This document shows positions 44,655 to 53,608 of a stretch of 64,000 nt of DNA, piece after piece. The position numbers and the translations under genes are program-made. Numbering within the stretch: the stretch's first letter is position 1; the number at the start of each line of letters is the position of its first letter. Where the stretch lies: the NCBI GenBank assembly GCA_910580045.1, contig CAJTXF010000002.1, positions 21,518 to 85,517 on the forward strand. Reading direction: 5' to 3'. Source of the stretch: an uncultured Eubacteriales bacterium (GTDB lineage Bacteria > Bacillota > Clostridia > Oscillospirales > Acutalibacteraceae). The notes beneath the pieces were generated by a model. It ran no database searches, was not told the DNA's origin, and saw only the letters and a list, made by a program, of their open reading frames with translations.

Positions 44655-46064
44655 TTATATTTCCCCGTCAGACTCGTGTTCCCTCTGAAGGATAAAATCC
44701 TCCACTGTCAGGAGAGGCCCTTCAAACCCCAGGGCCCGCAAATCATTAAACCAATATCCGCCCTTGAAGAAGTCGATAATGAGCATGACGTCCGCCATGT
44801 CAGGTCTAAACTCCTGCTTAGCCACCTTGATGAATGTGCCTTCACAATCCTCCGGCACCCAAGTAAGCTGGAAGATTTCAACCCCAGTTCTGTTCAGCAG
44901 CTTTGCAAACTCTAAAGAAAACTCATTCTTTCCATAAAATCCCATCCGCTTTGCCCCCAGCCTGGCCACGCACTTTTTCAGGTACTCAACAGGGGTAAGG
45001 CCGTCTTCATTATTGTAGACTTTGGAAAGGAGCTTCCGGTAGATTTCCTCCTGCTTCAGAGGATGCGGCATGGCTTCCCGGACGTTATGACAGCCCCAAT
45101 CATAGACTTTGGGGTTCTTCCAGCAGTCATCTGCCAGGATTTTGAGATATTCCTTATGATATGGGTGCATAGGATTCAGGATATTTTTGAACCAATAGGT
45201 TTCCTCGTCCATTTTGAACCATTTATATAGAGGCTTCATCACAATTCTATCAACCTCATACTCTTTGGACTCGGTAAAAGTTTTGATATATTCTGGGACT
45301 TCCCAAAAATTACAATCCTGAACAATAATTGTGATACTCAGTTCATTAATTTTCCCTTCACGCCTCAGTTGGCTCAAAAACCGAAGATTTTGCAGTTCCC
45401 TGTCTAACTGGTCAAACCCGCCGCTGAGATACTGATACACCTCTCTTTGCAGGCTGTTCAAGGTTACCGTCGCTGAGATAAAATAATTTCCAAGATGGGA
45501 AAACCTCTTCCAATGTGCTTCATCAAAGAGTATTCCATTTGTTTCAAAATTTATCTTGAAATCCTGCCTCTCAGGACGCAGTTCTTCCAAAAACTGAATA
45601 AAGCTGGGATTTGCCAAAAACTCCCCCTGCCCATTCATGTCAAGTTTTTTTGCTTTATTGGCTATAGGCAGCAAACGCTTAAGAACACTATCAATTTTTT
45701 CTCTTTCTTCCTGAGAGGAAACGCAAACCTCACCCCGGCAAGAGGTGCATGCTATATTGCATGTACGGTCATTGGCAATCGTAATATCTTCAGGAATATC
45801 CAGAGGGGTATAGTGCGCAATTTCTTCCAACGACAGGTTTTGCAGCTCTCCACGCTCGCAGAATGGACACGACACCTCTCTGCAAAATGCAAATGACCCA
45901 TTTTTAATAGATTCTCTCGCCAGCTCGGCTACGCTGCTATGCCAAATTTCTTCTAAGTCTTGCTCATAAATGTTTCCAATCACGCAGTGCATCCACCCAC
46001 AAGGCCACACTTCACCATCAGGGGCTAAGTACACACTTGTAAAGGGCTTATTACAGAATTTCAT
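44655..46064 (-). CDS. Radical SAM protein with N-terminal SPASM-like region and C-terminal Rossmann-like domain
   Basis: 469 residues in an unusual order. The N terminus (about 1-75) has SPASM-like cysteines (CNKPF, WPCGW, CREVSCPFCERG), probably binding an auxiliary cluster. A radical SAM core follows with the CX3CX2C motif CNIACTSC (about residue 104), DMNGQGEFLANP and FETNGILF. The last ~100 residues form an alpha/beta domain (AKRMGFYGKNEFSLEFAKLL, then VMLIIDFFKGG and LTVEDFILQRE). The enzyme should carry out a radical reaction on a sugar, nucleotide or peptide linked to the glycan. It is the final gene of the minus-strand cluster. The C-terminal domain resembles that of the neighbour at 46155. 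Confidence 0.85.
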   Translation of the reverse strand: MKFCNKPFTSVYLAPDGEVWPCGWMHCVIGNIYEQDLEEIWHSSVAELARESIKNGSFAFCREVSCPFCERGELQNLSLEEIAHYTPLDIPEDITIANDRTCNIACTSCRGEVCVSSQEEREKIDSVLKRLLPIANKAKKLDMNGQGEFLANPSFIQFLEELRPERQDFKINFETNGILFDEAHWKRFSHLGNYFISATVTLNSLQREVYQYLSGGFDQLDRELQNLRFLSQLRREGKINELSITIIVQDCNFWEVPEYIKTFTESKEYEVDRIVMKPLYKWFKMDEETYWFKNILNPMHPYHKEYLKILADDCWKNPKVYDWGCHNVREAMPHPLKQEEIYRKLLSKVYNNEDGLTPVEYLKKCVARLGAKRMGFYGKNEFSLEFAKLLNRTGVEIFQLTWVPEDCEGTFIKVAKQEFRPDMADVMLIIDFFKGGYWFNDLRALGFEGPLLTVEDFILQREHESDGEI

Positions 46065-46105
46065 TATAAATCACTCCTGCTCTATCATTCAGTTTATCAA
46101 TGTGG

Positions 46106-46149
46106 TTTCATGCCCACTTTGTGGGCATGAAAAGGGAGTACTCCCTTTT
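46106..46149 (-). other. Pair of hairpins between the anchored protein and radical SAM genes
   Basis: TTTCATGCCCA / TGGGCATGAAA (46106-46132) and the palindrome AAAAGGGAGT/ACTCCCTTTT (46130-46149) lie back to back and share their edge bases. They may attenuate expression of the radical SAM gene. Confidence 0.5.
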
Positions 46150-46154
46150 GCTCC

Positions 46155-46706
46155 TTATTTTGCGGACCGCAGAGACGTTGACTGCCCTTGCCAGGTCCTA
46201 ATCTTGTGTTTCTCCATCAGCCAGTGAACTATATCTTCCAAGACCAAAACCTCAGCTGGAAACTCTCGCTCTGCCCTTACTATCTTGTCTTCGGTCCGAT
46301 TCAAATCGCATACTACCAAACAATCTGCCGATGGCAACGCATCCTCGCCCAAGCGGTAGACTGTCAGCGTTTCGTGCACAGAACCTAAGTAGTCGGCCTC
46401 TACCCCATATACAGGGACAGCTCCCTTTTCCTTCGCCAATTCGTCCAGCAGATACCGTCCCTCCCGGCCCATCCCCAGGACAGCCACTGTCTGCATACCA
46501 TGGGCCGTGAAGTACTCGCTGAATAAAACGCGATTCTGCTTTAGCTTCAGCAGGTTATACAATAACTCCCGCTCCTGGCCAGCTGCAGCCAATTTCTCTT
46601 TTTGCTTATGGTACTTTTCCAACCACAGCTTTTTCACCAGCATACCGCCTGACACTGAGCCAAGCGCTGCCCCCAAAAGCAAGGCGCAGATACTTGATTT
46701 TTTCAT
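46155..46706 (-). CDS. Small membrane-anchored protein with Rossmann-like domain
   Basis: 183 residues. An N-terminal helix (ICALLLGAALGSVSGGMLV) is followed by a charged linker that probably forms a coiled coil (LEKYHKQKEKLAAAGQERELL). Then comes a nucleotide-binding-like fold (TVAVLGMGREGRYLLDEL, VPVYGVEADYL, ADCLVVCDL) ending VLVLEDIVHWLMEKH. The same strand order and closing VEDFI/LEDIV element occur at the C terminus of the adjacent radical SAM protein and in the N-terminal part of some FkbM methyltransferases. No enzymatic motif beyond the glycine-rich loop. It lies 4 bases after the glycosyltransferase gene, so it is co-translated. Function unknown. Confidence 0.75.
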   Translation of the reverse strand: MKKSSICALLLGAALGSVSGGMLVKKLWLEKYHKQKEKLAAAGQERELLYNLLKLKQNRVLFSEYFTAHGMQTVAVLGMGREGRYLLDELAKEKGAVPVYGVEADYLGSVHETLTVYRLGEDALPSADCLVVCDLNRTEDKIVRAEREFPAEVLVLEDIVHWLMEKHKIRTWQGQSTSLRSAK

Positions 46707-46710
46707 CGCG

Positions 46711-47673
46711 TTACTCCATTTCTATCAGCGCTTTCAGCACATACCAGCTATATCTCAAGGGCTGGCGGCTGGCAGCTATCATCTCAAGCAGATACCGAAA
46801 CTTTTTGAGCTCAGGTTTTTTCACGCATTCTTCCACAAACCTGGCAAATCGGTACTGATTGCGTTTGCCCAAATGCTGGTTTTGAGGCAGGTTTAAGTTG
46901 TTCCGCGCCCAGCTCTCCAGCTTGCAGGGATACATGAACATATCATAGTTGCGGTAGGGATTTGCATGGTGTATAGAGAACCAGTTGTTACTCCCAGCCT
47001 TGTCCACGAACCGGTATGCTGATAAAACCTCGTTGCTGCAATAAATTGGGCCGTAAGAGAGTGCCAGCAGCATCCCTGTTTTGTCTCCGACCATGGGATG
47101 GGCCTTATACAAAATATCGTACTTTTCCGGCTGCATATTATGGTAGAAGTTGCGAATCATACCTGTACCAACTTGCCCTGGAAGCTGCCAGCTATCAATC
47201 AAATCCTGCAGTGTAAAGACCTTCTTATTCCATGCGGTGTGGCAGCTCCGCTCATAATTCGGCTGACTGTTTTCATCCACAATCAGGCATTTACTAAAGC
47301 ACCCTACATACTCTGAATGGTTTTCAAGAAACTCAGATTGCTTTTGCATCTTGCAGCTATCCACCCAAAAATCGTCGCCTTCCAGTATTGCAAGATATTT
47401 TCCTTTTGTACGGCGAATCAAGTCCCAGCTGTTGTAATTCGCCCCTACATTCTCTTCTCTCAAAACTGGCTTGATGATATTTGGATATCTTCCTGCATAT
47501 TCACGAATGATTTCCGGCGTCCTGTCCCCAGATGCATCGTCCCCCACCAGCACCTCATAGTATAAATCTGTCTCCTGATTCAAAATGCTCTCCAACGCCT
47601 GGGCAATATATTTCTCATGACAGTAGCTGAGGACTATTATACTTACGTCAACCATTTCTTCTTTTTTGCTCAC
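46711..47673 (-). CDS. Glycosyltransferase family 2
   Basis: 320 residues. The GT-A fold starts VDVSIIVLSYCHEKYIAQAL, with the nucleotide-binding ENVGANYN and the metal-binding DXD-type motif LEGDDFW. The C-terminal region carries helices likely to contact the acceptor or membrane, but there is no transmembrane span. It transfers a sugar from an NDP-sugar to a glycan or lipid acceptor. GTG 47673 is preferred: GGAGGG lies 6 bases upstream, while the frame upstream is not family-like. It is the only glycosyltransferase in the visible cluster. Confidence 0.9.
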   Translation of the reverse strand: MSKKEEMVDVSIIVLSYCHEKYIAQALESILNQETDLYYEVLVGDDASGDRTPEIIREYAGRYPNIIKPVLREENVGANYNSWDLIRRTKGKYLAILEGDDFWVDSCKMQKQSEFLENHSEYVGCFSKCLIVDENSQPNYERSCHTAWNKKVFTLQDLIDSWQLPGQVGTGMIRNFYHNMQPEKYDILYKAHPMVGDKTGMLLALSYGPIYCSNEVLSAYRFVDKAGSNNWFSIHHANPYRNYDMFMYPCKLESWARNNLNLPQNQHLGKRNQYRFARFVEECVKKPELKKFRYLLEMIAASRQPLRYSWYVLKALIEME

Positions 47674-47698
47674 ATAACTCCCTCCATTTACTGCCAAA

Positions 47699-48793
47699 CT
47701 AAGTTAAATCGTGGTGGAATACGGCCTCTTCATAATATTTATCCGTATGGAAAATTGGCAGCACATCAGCGGTATCAAAATCCAGTGTTGATACGCCCCA
47801 GCTGAGCCCTACGCCAAAACCACTCATCAGGGCGTGGATATGCCGCGGTTCTTTTCCGGCGAAAGCATCGCAGATGGTTACCGGGATTGTGGTACCACTA
47901 GAATTGCCGTACCTGTCCAATGACACGGGAACCTTATCCATAGGAAACTTCAGCTTTTTGGCCAGGTGTTTGATAATGAACAAGTTGGCCTGATGCAAGA
48001 GGAGATAGTCAAAGTCATTGGATGTGTAGTTGTATTTTTTCATGAATTCCATGATAAGTTTGGGTGGATCGGTGATGGCAAAATTGAAAACCTCCATCCC
48101 ACTCATTGTGGTGTCATAATCAGAGCGGATATTTCCGTCTGCCTGTAGAATACGTTCACGTGACGCACCCTCAACCATTCGGTCTGCTCCAGCTGGTGTT
48201 ATAATGGCTCTAAAGCGGCTGCCATCATTACGCAGTGCAAAACGAATTGTAGGGCTGGCTTCCTTCTTTTCCACAACTATGGCCGCGCCGGCATCACCAA
48301 AAAGCATCCTGTTTTTATCCAGTGGAGCCGAATACCTGGAGGTAGAATCGCCCACCATAAGCAGTCCTCTCTTTGCTGTAGAAGTAGTCAGCAGGGCGCT
48401 CATAGTATACAGTCCATATACAAACCCAGAGCATCCTATGGGAATATCCAATGCAATACAGTCCATAGGTAATCCCAGCCGGTACTGTAAAACATAGCAG
48501 GTGCTGGGTCCAATATAGTCCCGGTTATAGGAGCAAAATAGCAGAACATCAATAGATTTAGGGTCAATCTCTTTTTCCTCCAGCAATTTTTTTGCCGCCT
48601 CAAAGCATAAATCACTGACTGTCTGGTATTCCCCACAAACATAACTTTCATAGATACCTGTCAAAGAGCTGTTTTTCCTTACGGTTTCCTCTCCGAATCG
48701 CTCACTGTACTCTTCCTGATTTATGATACGTTTTGCAGGAACCGCACAGCATATCCCGGAGATGCGGATGTTATGAAATTCACTGGTAATCAT
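47699..48793 (-). CDS. Beta-ketoacyl-ACP synthase III (FabH-like)
   Basis: 364 residues in the thiolase fold. The catalytic triad is visible: Cys in DIPIGCSGFVYGL (about residue 117), His in LLHQANLFIIKHL, and Asn in YGNSSGTTIP. FabH-type enzymes condense an acyl-CoA or acyl-ACP starter with malonyl-ACP. ATG 48793 has AGGAGGGG 4 bases upstream. It is downstream of both LuxE/LuxC/transketolase cassettes, overlapping neither, and no other fatty-acid elongation gene is nearby. A specialised role on the cluster's ACPs is more likely than housekeeping fatty acid synthesis. It may supply or modify the acyl group handled by the cassettes. Confidence 0.88.
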   Translation of the reverse strand: MITSEFHNIRISGICCAVPAKRIINQEEYSERFGEETVRKNSSLTGIYESYVCGEYQTVSDLCFEAAKKLLEEKEIDPKSIDVLLFCSYNRDYIGPSTCYVLQYRLGLPMDCIALDIPIGCSGFVYGLYTMSALLTTSTAKRGLLMVGDSTSRYSAPLDKNRMLFGDAGAAIVVEKKEASPTIRFALRNDGSRFRAIITPAGADRMVEGASRERILQADGNIRSDYDTTMSGMEVFNFAITDPPKLIMEFMKKYNYTSNDFDYLLLHQANLFIIKHLAKKLKFPMDKVPVSLDRYGNSSGTTIPVTICDAFAGKEPRHIHALMSGFGVGLSWGVSTLDFDTADVLPIFHTDKYYEEAVFHHDLT

Positions 48794-48809
48794 ATTTCCC
48801 CTCCTGACT

Positions 48810-49556
48810 CTACCTTTTTCCTCCATCGACTTTTAGTACTTGACCTGTCACGAATGACGCTTCGTCTGATGCCAAAAAGCGCACTACCTTTGCAACCTCA
48901 TCTGGATGTGCCATTCTGCCCATAGCCACATTATCCAGAATCCGACCCTTTGCTGTTTCCACAAATTGCTGGACCATTTCCGTTTCTGTTGGGCCCGGTG
49001 CAACCGCATTGACGCGGACACCAAACTCCGCCATCTCAGCTGCTAGGATTTGTGAGAAAGATATGATAGCTGCTTTGGATGACCCATATGCCGTATCTCC
49101 ATGATGCGCTTCCATTCCTGCAACAGACGCAAGATTTACAATACTGCCTGATTTCTGACGAACCATTTTCTTTAGCACAAGCTGTGTAAGGGTCAATACA
49201 GAAAAAACATTTACTTCATATAGACTTCGTACAGCCTGCATAGAAGTGAGAGAAAACAACCCAGAGCAGCCCATGGCGGCATTATTTACTAAAATATCCA
49301 CTGGGAGCTTTTCACCATATATTTGCTTGAAACCGCCTCTAATTTCTTCTTCAGAGGATAAATCAAAATAAACTGGCTTTATCCATACTCCATGCTCCTT
49401 GGAAAGCTGCGCAATATGTTCTTCAAACTCACAATTTTCTTTCCGTGCGCAGGCCCAGATATTACAGCCGCACCGGGCAAAATCTTCAACAATAGCCCTG
49501 CCGATACCTCGATTTGAACCCGTAATAATAGCATTTTTTCCACTCAGTATCCTCAT
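48810..49556 (-). CDS. Short-chain dehydrogenase/reductase, cassette 2
   Basis: 248 residues of the FabG-like classical SDR type: TGSNRGIG cofactor loop, NNAAMG, catalytic Ser in LASVAG and YxxxK in YGSSK, and the VNAVAPGPTETEM loop. It reduces a ketone or oxidises an alcohol with NAD(P)(H). It starts in an ATGA overlap with the preceding transketolase C-subunit gene. It is clearly paralogous to the cassette 1 SDR (55403-56143), sharing WACARK and HGVWIKPVYFDL/YGVWIKPVYFDL. The two differ in position: here the SDR follows the transketolase genes. This suggests that it reduces the ketol product of the transketolase pair. Confidence 0.88.
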   Translation of the reverse strand: MRILSGKNAIITGSNRGIGRAIVEDFARCGCNIWACARKENCEFEEHIAQLSKEHGVWIKPVYFDLSSEEEIRGGFKQIYGEKLPVDILVNNAAMGCSGLFSLTSMQAVRSLYEVNVFSVLTLTQLVLKKMVRQKSGSIVNLASVAGMEAHHGDTAYGSSKAAIISFSQILAAEMAEFGVRVNAVAPGPTETEMVQQFVETAKGRILDNVAMGRMAHPDEVAKVVRFLASDEASFVTGQVLKVDGGKR

Positions 49557-50533
49557 TCTTCCCACACTTTCAGTTTTTTCATAATGCTTTCCGCAAGCTG
49601 AACTGCTTTCAAGTTATACTGCTCCAAAGCAAACGCATAGCTTCCAGCTTTTGGCAGCACGTCTGCCGCACCTAAACGCAAAATTGGGGGCGCATTTCTC
49701 TTCTCTGAAAGATGCTCTGCCACTGCCCCTCCTAAGCCACCTATAACACCATGTTCTTCTATTGTAACAACCAACTTATATTTTACAAGCCTATCCAATG
49801 TCTCCGTATCCAGCGGCTTTATTGTATGCATATCGACCACTGTACTGGAAATTCCCTTTTCTTCCAGTACTTCTGCCGCTTTTAACGCCTCAGAAAGAAT
49901 AGAGCCACAACTTACAATAGCAATATCGTTACCCGTCTGAAGCTCTATTCCCTTGCCTATCTGAAACTGAACCTCTCCACTTCTATGTATAATTGGTAAA
50001 ATTTTATCGCCAGTCAGCCTGATGTACACTGGTCCATCCATCTCCATTGCTGCCTTGAACGCTAAATAGAGCTCCACACCATCGCAAGGCGACAGCACAG
50101 TTAATCCAGGAATGGCTCGCATAAAAGAAATGTCTTGAGGATTGGCATGTGAATATCCGCCTGTCGATTGAGCCATACCACTGTCTAGCCCAATCAGCTT
50201 GATATTCCTACGCATATATCCTAGAAATTCTCGTACCGAATCTGCGCAGTGGAATGATGCAAACATAGCAAAACTTGTAGCGACCACTGGAGTTCCATCT
50301 GCGGACAACCCAGCTGCGACTCCAATTAAGTTCTGCTCTGCAATTCCTACATTGATATATCTTTGCGGATAAATCTCCGCAAAACGAGAAAAACCAGAAG
50401 TGCGCCCAAGATCCGCAGAAGCCGCAAAGAAACTCTTTCCATCAGCAGCCGAATCCAGAACTGCTTGGCCTAACACACCTCGAGAGCCTAATCTGGCCAA
50501 AAACCTGGCATTTTTTGAATTCATTTCCATCAT
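49553..50533 (-). CDS. Transketolase C-terminal subunit, cassette 2
   Basis: 326 residues, covering the pyrimidine-binding and C-terminal domains of transketolase. It has the catalytic Glu in NVGIAEQNLIGVAAGL and the conserved SGMAQSTGGYSHANPQDISFMRAIPG stretch (motifs HANPQDI and MRAIPG), and the C-terminal DMHTIKPLD and EEHGVIGGLGGAVAE. It must pair with the N-subunit encoded directly upstream (50530-51348), which it overlaps by ATGA, to bind thiamine diphosphate and transfer a two-carbon ketol unit to an aldehyde. Split transketolases occur in archaea and bacteria. The context (LuxC reductase upstream) points to an aldehyde acceptor other than a pentose phosphate. Confidence 0.9.
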   Translation of the reverse strand: MMEMNSKNARFLARLGSRGVLGQAVLDSAADGKSFFAASADLGRTSGFSRFAEIYPQRYINVGIAEQNLIGVAAGLSADGTPVVATSFAMFASFHCADSVREFLGYMRRNIKLIGLDSGMAQSTGGYSHANPQDISFMRAIPGLTVLSPCDGVELYLAFKAAMEMDGPVYIRLTGDKILPIIHRSGEVQFQIGKGIELQTGNDIAIVSCGSILSEALKAAEVLEEKGISSTVVDMHTIKPLDTETLDRLVKYKLVVTIEEHGVIGGLGGAVAEHLSEKRNAPPILRLGAADVLPKAGSYAFALEQYNLKAVQLAESIMKKLKVWEE

Positions 50534-51348
50534 ACCAACCCCACCTCCGCCTTTGCCGTCTCCAATTCGTCCTTTATCAATGCCTTATGATGCCATTCAA
50601 AATCGTTTTCCATAAATGAAATACCTTTTCCTTTTACTGTATGGGCAATAATAGCCTTAGGGGTTCCATCCGTTTCTTTTTCAAGCGCAGAAAGTATTTC
50701 CACACAATTATGACCATCAATTTCAATGACAAACCAGCCAAACGCACGAAGTCTGTCTCCAAGTGAGTGCCAATCCATGATACTCTCTGTACTGCCGTCA
50801 GCCTGTAACCCGTTCAAGTCAATAATCAGCGTGAGATTGTCCAGTTTTCTTTGTGAGGAAAACATAATCGACTCCCACACAGAGCCCTCGTCGATTTCCC
50901 CGTCACCAACAATCACATAGGTATGGTAAGAATAATTCCGCTCCTTAGCAAGCAGAGCCATCCCCGCGCCCATGGACAGCCCAATGCCTAAAATGCCACC
51001 AGAACATTCTATCCCCAGTTGAGGATTAGCCTCTGTAACAGCCGGCAACCTGCTGTCGTCCAATCCATAGGTAGCGTTTAATTCATCACGCTCCAGCATT
51101 CCACTCTCTGCCATAGCTGTGTATAGCGCCATAGATGCGTGTCCTTTGCTAAACAGTAATTTATCTCGTTCAGCAAAAGCAGTGGTTTCCAAATTTAGCA
51201 CTTCTCCATAAAGCACGGCTAAAAGTTCAGTACAAGAGAGTGCTCCACCCCAGTGCGCAACATTTTTCCCCAGAACATTGCTCAGCCCAACCATATCCTT
51301 TCTCATGTTTGCGGCCATCGTTTCGCATCGATAGACTTTTTCGTCCAT
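50530..51348 (-). CDS. Transketolase N-terminal subunit, cassette 2
   Basis: 272 residues, the thiamine-pyrophosphate-binding domain. The motif GDGEIDEGSVWE followed by IIDLNGLQADG is the transketolase TPP signature, and the substrate histidine lies in the canonical LFSKGHASMALY. A further conserved GGILGIGLSMGAGMAL loop is present. The C-subunit gene follows with a 4-base overlap. It starts 3 bases after the LuxC-like gene, implying production in fixed ratio with the reductase. Confidence 0.9.
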   Translation of the reverse strand: MDEKVYRCETMAANMRKDMVGLSNVLGKNVAHWGGALSCTELLAVLYGEVLNLETTAFAERDKLLFSKGHASMALYTAMAESGMLERDELNATYGLDDSRLPAVTEANPQLGIECSGGILGIGLSMGAGMALLAKERNYSYHTYVIVGDGEIDEGSVWESIMFSSQRKLDNLTLIIDLNGLQADGSTESIMDWHSLGDRLRAFGWFVIEIDGHNCVEILSALEKETDGTPKAIIAHTVKGKGISFMENDFEWHHKALIKDELETAKAEVGLV

Positions 51349-51351
51349 ATC

Positions 51352-52548
51352 TCATTCATCCTTTCCAACATCCACATACCTTGACATCGTCTCGCACAAA
51401 TCAAACCCATCCCACAGCAGTGTCAGCTTATTAGTCTCGCCCACTGGTACCACCCTGTCACCGCCGCGCACGCCACCTTTTATAATCATGTCACGCAGTT
51501 CTTCCGGTTCAATCCCTACGCAGCACAGGGTCTGACAGGGCTTTTCCAACATAGGCAGCAGCTCCTTCAGGCTGTGCACAGTATACTCAAAGAAGAACCC
51601 GCCACTCTCTTTATACTCCATAATTTCCGGCTCCAGCTGCTCCAACTCTAGCCGAAAAATTAGATTATCGTCTTTCTGCAACTTCACATGCTCATGGATT
51701 GCTGCTTTGCAGAAGGCTGTAAGTTTGTCAACTGCCTGTATTGGCGCAAACTCATAATCCCGGCGCACCAGCTTTGAAAGCTCTTTCCAGAAGCGCACCT
51801 TCGCCTGTTCTATGTTCTCTCCCAGCCAGCATACCAGCCGGGGAGAACTGCAGGCATTCTGGTCAATATAGTAGGTATCAAGATAAAACAGTTCAGCTAC
51901 TTTTTCTACATTCATCTGAAGATATCTATCGGCGTCAATTACTGCCAAAGAGTAGCGGTCAGCAAAGGTCAGTTCAACGGCCCGGGGTGATAATGGAGCT
52001 TTGCGAATAGCTTGAATTGTCTGGTCGCCGCCCCAGATAATCCGCACATCGCACATAGCGCTGAGGGCTGCTGTAACTTCCTCATTGTGAGGATAACGGA
52101 TAAAACACAGGTAAGGCTTTATGCCAGTATAATCCGCCAGTACAATTCCTATCGTTTCCAGTAAGAGGTCTGCCTGAGGGAAAACCTTTTCGGACAACCG
52201 CACCACACACCCATTCCCAGCAAGCAGCCCTGCTGTGAAAGACAGTGCAAAGGCCATAGGCACATTGGACGGTGCGATATGGAAACTGACTCCACGTCCA
52301 ATTTTTCTATTCTCCTGAGGGTAGCGCTCGCTCATCTTTTTCACTGATGCAGCCCGTATCCAGAAAGCATAATCCATCAGGTCAGGATAGGATTTTGTCT
52401 GTGGATTCGCAAGCAGCTTTTTGGAGAGAGCTGCAAAAAATGCCTGCGCCTGCTCAGAAAACAAGGGTAATGCAGGCGTTTGTACCATGCCCAATAAAAT
52501 ATCCTCTGAGCCAATCAGATAGGAAATGTTCTCAAAAACCTGCCGCAT
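51352..52548 (-). CDS. LuxC-like acyl reductase, cassette 2
   Basis: 398 residues of the LuxC acyl-CoA reductase family (aldehyde-dehydrogenase-like fold). HIAPSNVPMAFALSFTAGLLAGNG is the cofactor-binding region (motif APSNVP), IIWGGDQTIQAIR follows, and the catalytic Cys is in DQNACSSPRLV. In luminous bacteria LuxC takes an acyl group from LuxE and reduces it with NADPH to a free aldehyde. ATG 52548 corresponds to the start of the paralogue and has GGGGGTG about 12 bases upstream. It overlaps the LuxE-like gene by 17 bases. The product aldehyde would feed the transketolase encoded next. Confidence 0.88.
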   Translation of the reverse strand: MRQVFENISYLIGSEDILLGMVQTPALPLFSEQAQAFFAALSKKLLANPQTKSYPDLMDYAFWIRAASVKKMSERYPQENRKIGRGVSFHIAPSNVPMAFALSFTAGLLAGNGCVVRLSEKVFPQADLLLETIGIVLADYTGIKPYLCFIRYPHNEEVTAALSAMCDVRIIWGGDQTIQAIRKAPLSPRAVELTFADRYSLAVIDADRYLQMNVEKVAELFYLDTYYIDQNACSSPRLVCWLGENIEQAKVRFWKELSKLVRRDYEFAPIQAVDKLTAFCKAAIHEHVKLQKDDNLIFRLELEQLEPEIMEYKESGGFFFEYTVHSLKELLPMLEKPCQTLCCVGIEPEELRDMIIKGGVRGGDRVVPVGETNKLTLLWDGFDLCETMSRYVDVGKDE

Positions 52549-53608
52549 AAGTATCACTGCACCCCCTTATTTCCGCCTGCTTGATGCGCCCCAGCACCTC
52601 AAAGTATTTGCCCTTGCGTCCGCAGGGGCAGTCGTCTATGCCCAGCAGCACGCCCTTGTCCTCAGAGATAAGCGAGTGCCCTGGATAGGAGTGGGGCAAT
52701 ACAGACACCATCTGCAAAATCCCCGGCTCACCTACTTCGCAGGGACAGAAATCCTTGTAGCGGCGGGGGATAACGTCGGAATAGATACTGGCGTGGAGGT
52801 GCCCACACTCACATTCAGCATTGATGGCGCCAATTTGCTCTGCCATACCGTAGTGGTCCAGAAAATGTCTCAGACCACAGAGTTCTTCAAACCGCTCCTT
52901 AAACTCTTCCTTAGAAACCGCTTCACTTTGCAGCTTCTTCCAGCCTCCGCTGGTCATGAGAAAGGCTTCTGATAAGTCAAACCGTTCCTCCATTTTCAGG
53001 AGTTCTTTATAGAAATGCTGCCAGGCCATAAAAGTAAAACCGAATATTAGAAACTTCTGCCCAGCGTGCTTACGTAGAAAATCGCACACCATATCCCTTT
53101 GCAGGTTCATTTCCTTGTCCAATGCGAAAATTTGCTTGGAAGCAATCATTTGCAACCCGATAATTGCCGCCCCCCGCGCAGAGAAAAGTTGACGGTTTCG
53201 CACAGTTTCCGCAGAATCAATCACCAACATGGGCAGACGCTTTTTACCTAAAAAGTTCCCGAATATTTTTATCAGCACCTTTTGCTGAATCATGGCAGTT
53301 TCCATATCTGCATATATCCTGGAGACCTTCTGCCCTGTGGTACCAGAGCTTGTGGTCGTCTTGAAAATCTGCTCCTGGGGGATGCTGATAAGATCCAACT
53401 CCTTGAACATACGAACCGGGAAGAAAGGGACATCGGCTACGTTGCTTATGCTGTCAATACTCACGCCCATGCCGTCCACTATGCCCCGGTAAGGCTGGCA
53501 GTTTTGATAGTGGTGGAGAGTAAGGGCACGAAGTTCCTTTACAAGCAGACATTCCTTTTCAGCTTGAGACAGCTCATAGGGCGAATAGGAGAAAAACTCT
53601 TCTATCAT
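52532..53608 (-). CDS. LuxE-like acyl-protein synthetase, cassette 2
   Basis: 358 residues of the LuxE branch of adenylate-forming enzymes. The ATP loop reads TSSGTTGQKVS (about residue 87), followed by KKRLPMLVID, HYGMAEQIGAI and a late CPCGRKGKYFEVLGR. The C terminus ends in RGCSDTY, where the Cys matches the position of the acylated cysteine near the C terminus of Vibrio LuxE. It activates an acid as acyl-AMP and carries the acyl group on itself for delivery to LuxC. It begins in an ATGA overlap with the cassette 1 transketolase gene (ribosome site GGAGGAACTGCT), which joins the two cassettes into one transcript. Confidence 0.88.
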   Translation of the reverse strand: MIEEFFSYSPYELSQAEKECLLVKELRALTLHHYQNCQPYRGIVDGMGVSIDSISNVADVPFFPVRMFKELDLISIPQEQIFKTTTSSGTTGQKVSRIYADMETAMIQQKVLIKIFGNFLGKKRLPMLVIDSAETVRNRQLFSARGAAIIGLQMIASKQIFALDKEMNLQRDMVCDFLRKHAGQKFLIFGFTFMAWQHFYKELLKMEERFDLSEAFLMTSGGWKKLQSEAVSKEEFKERFEELCGLRHFLDHYGMAEQIGAINAECECGHLHASIYSDVIPRRYKDFCPCEVGEPGILQMVSVLPHSYPGHSLISEDKGVLLGIDDCPCGRKGKYFEVLGRIKQAEIRGCSDTYAAGF

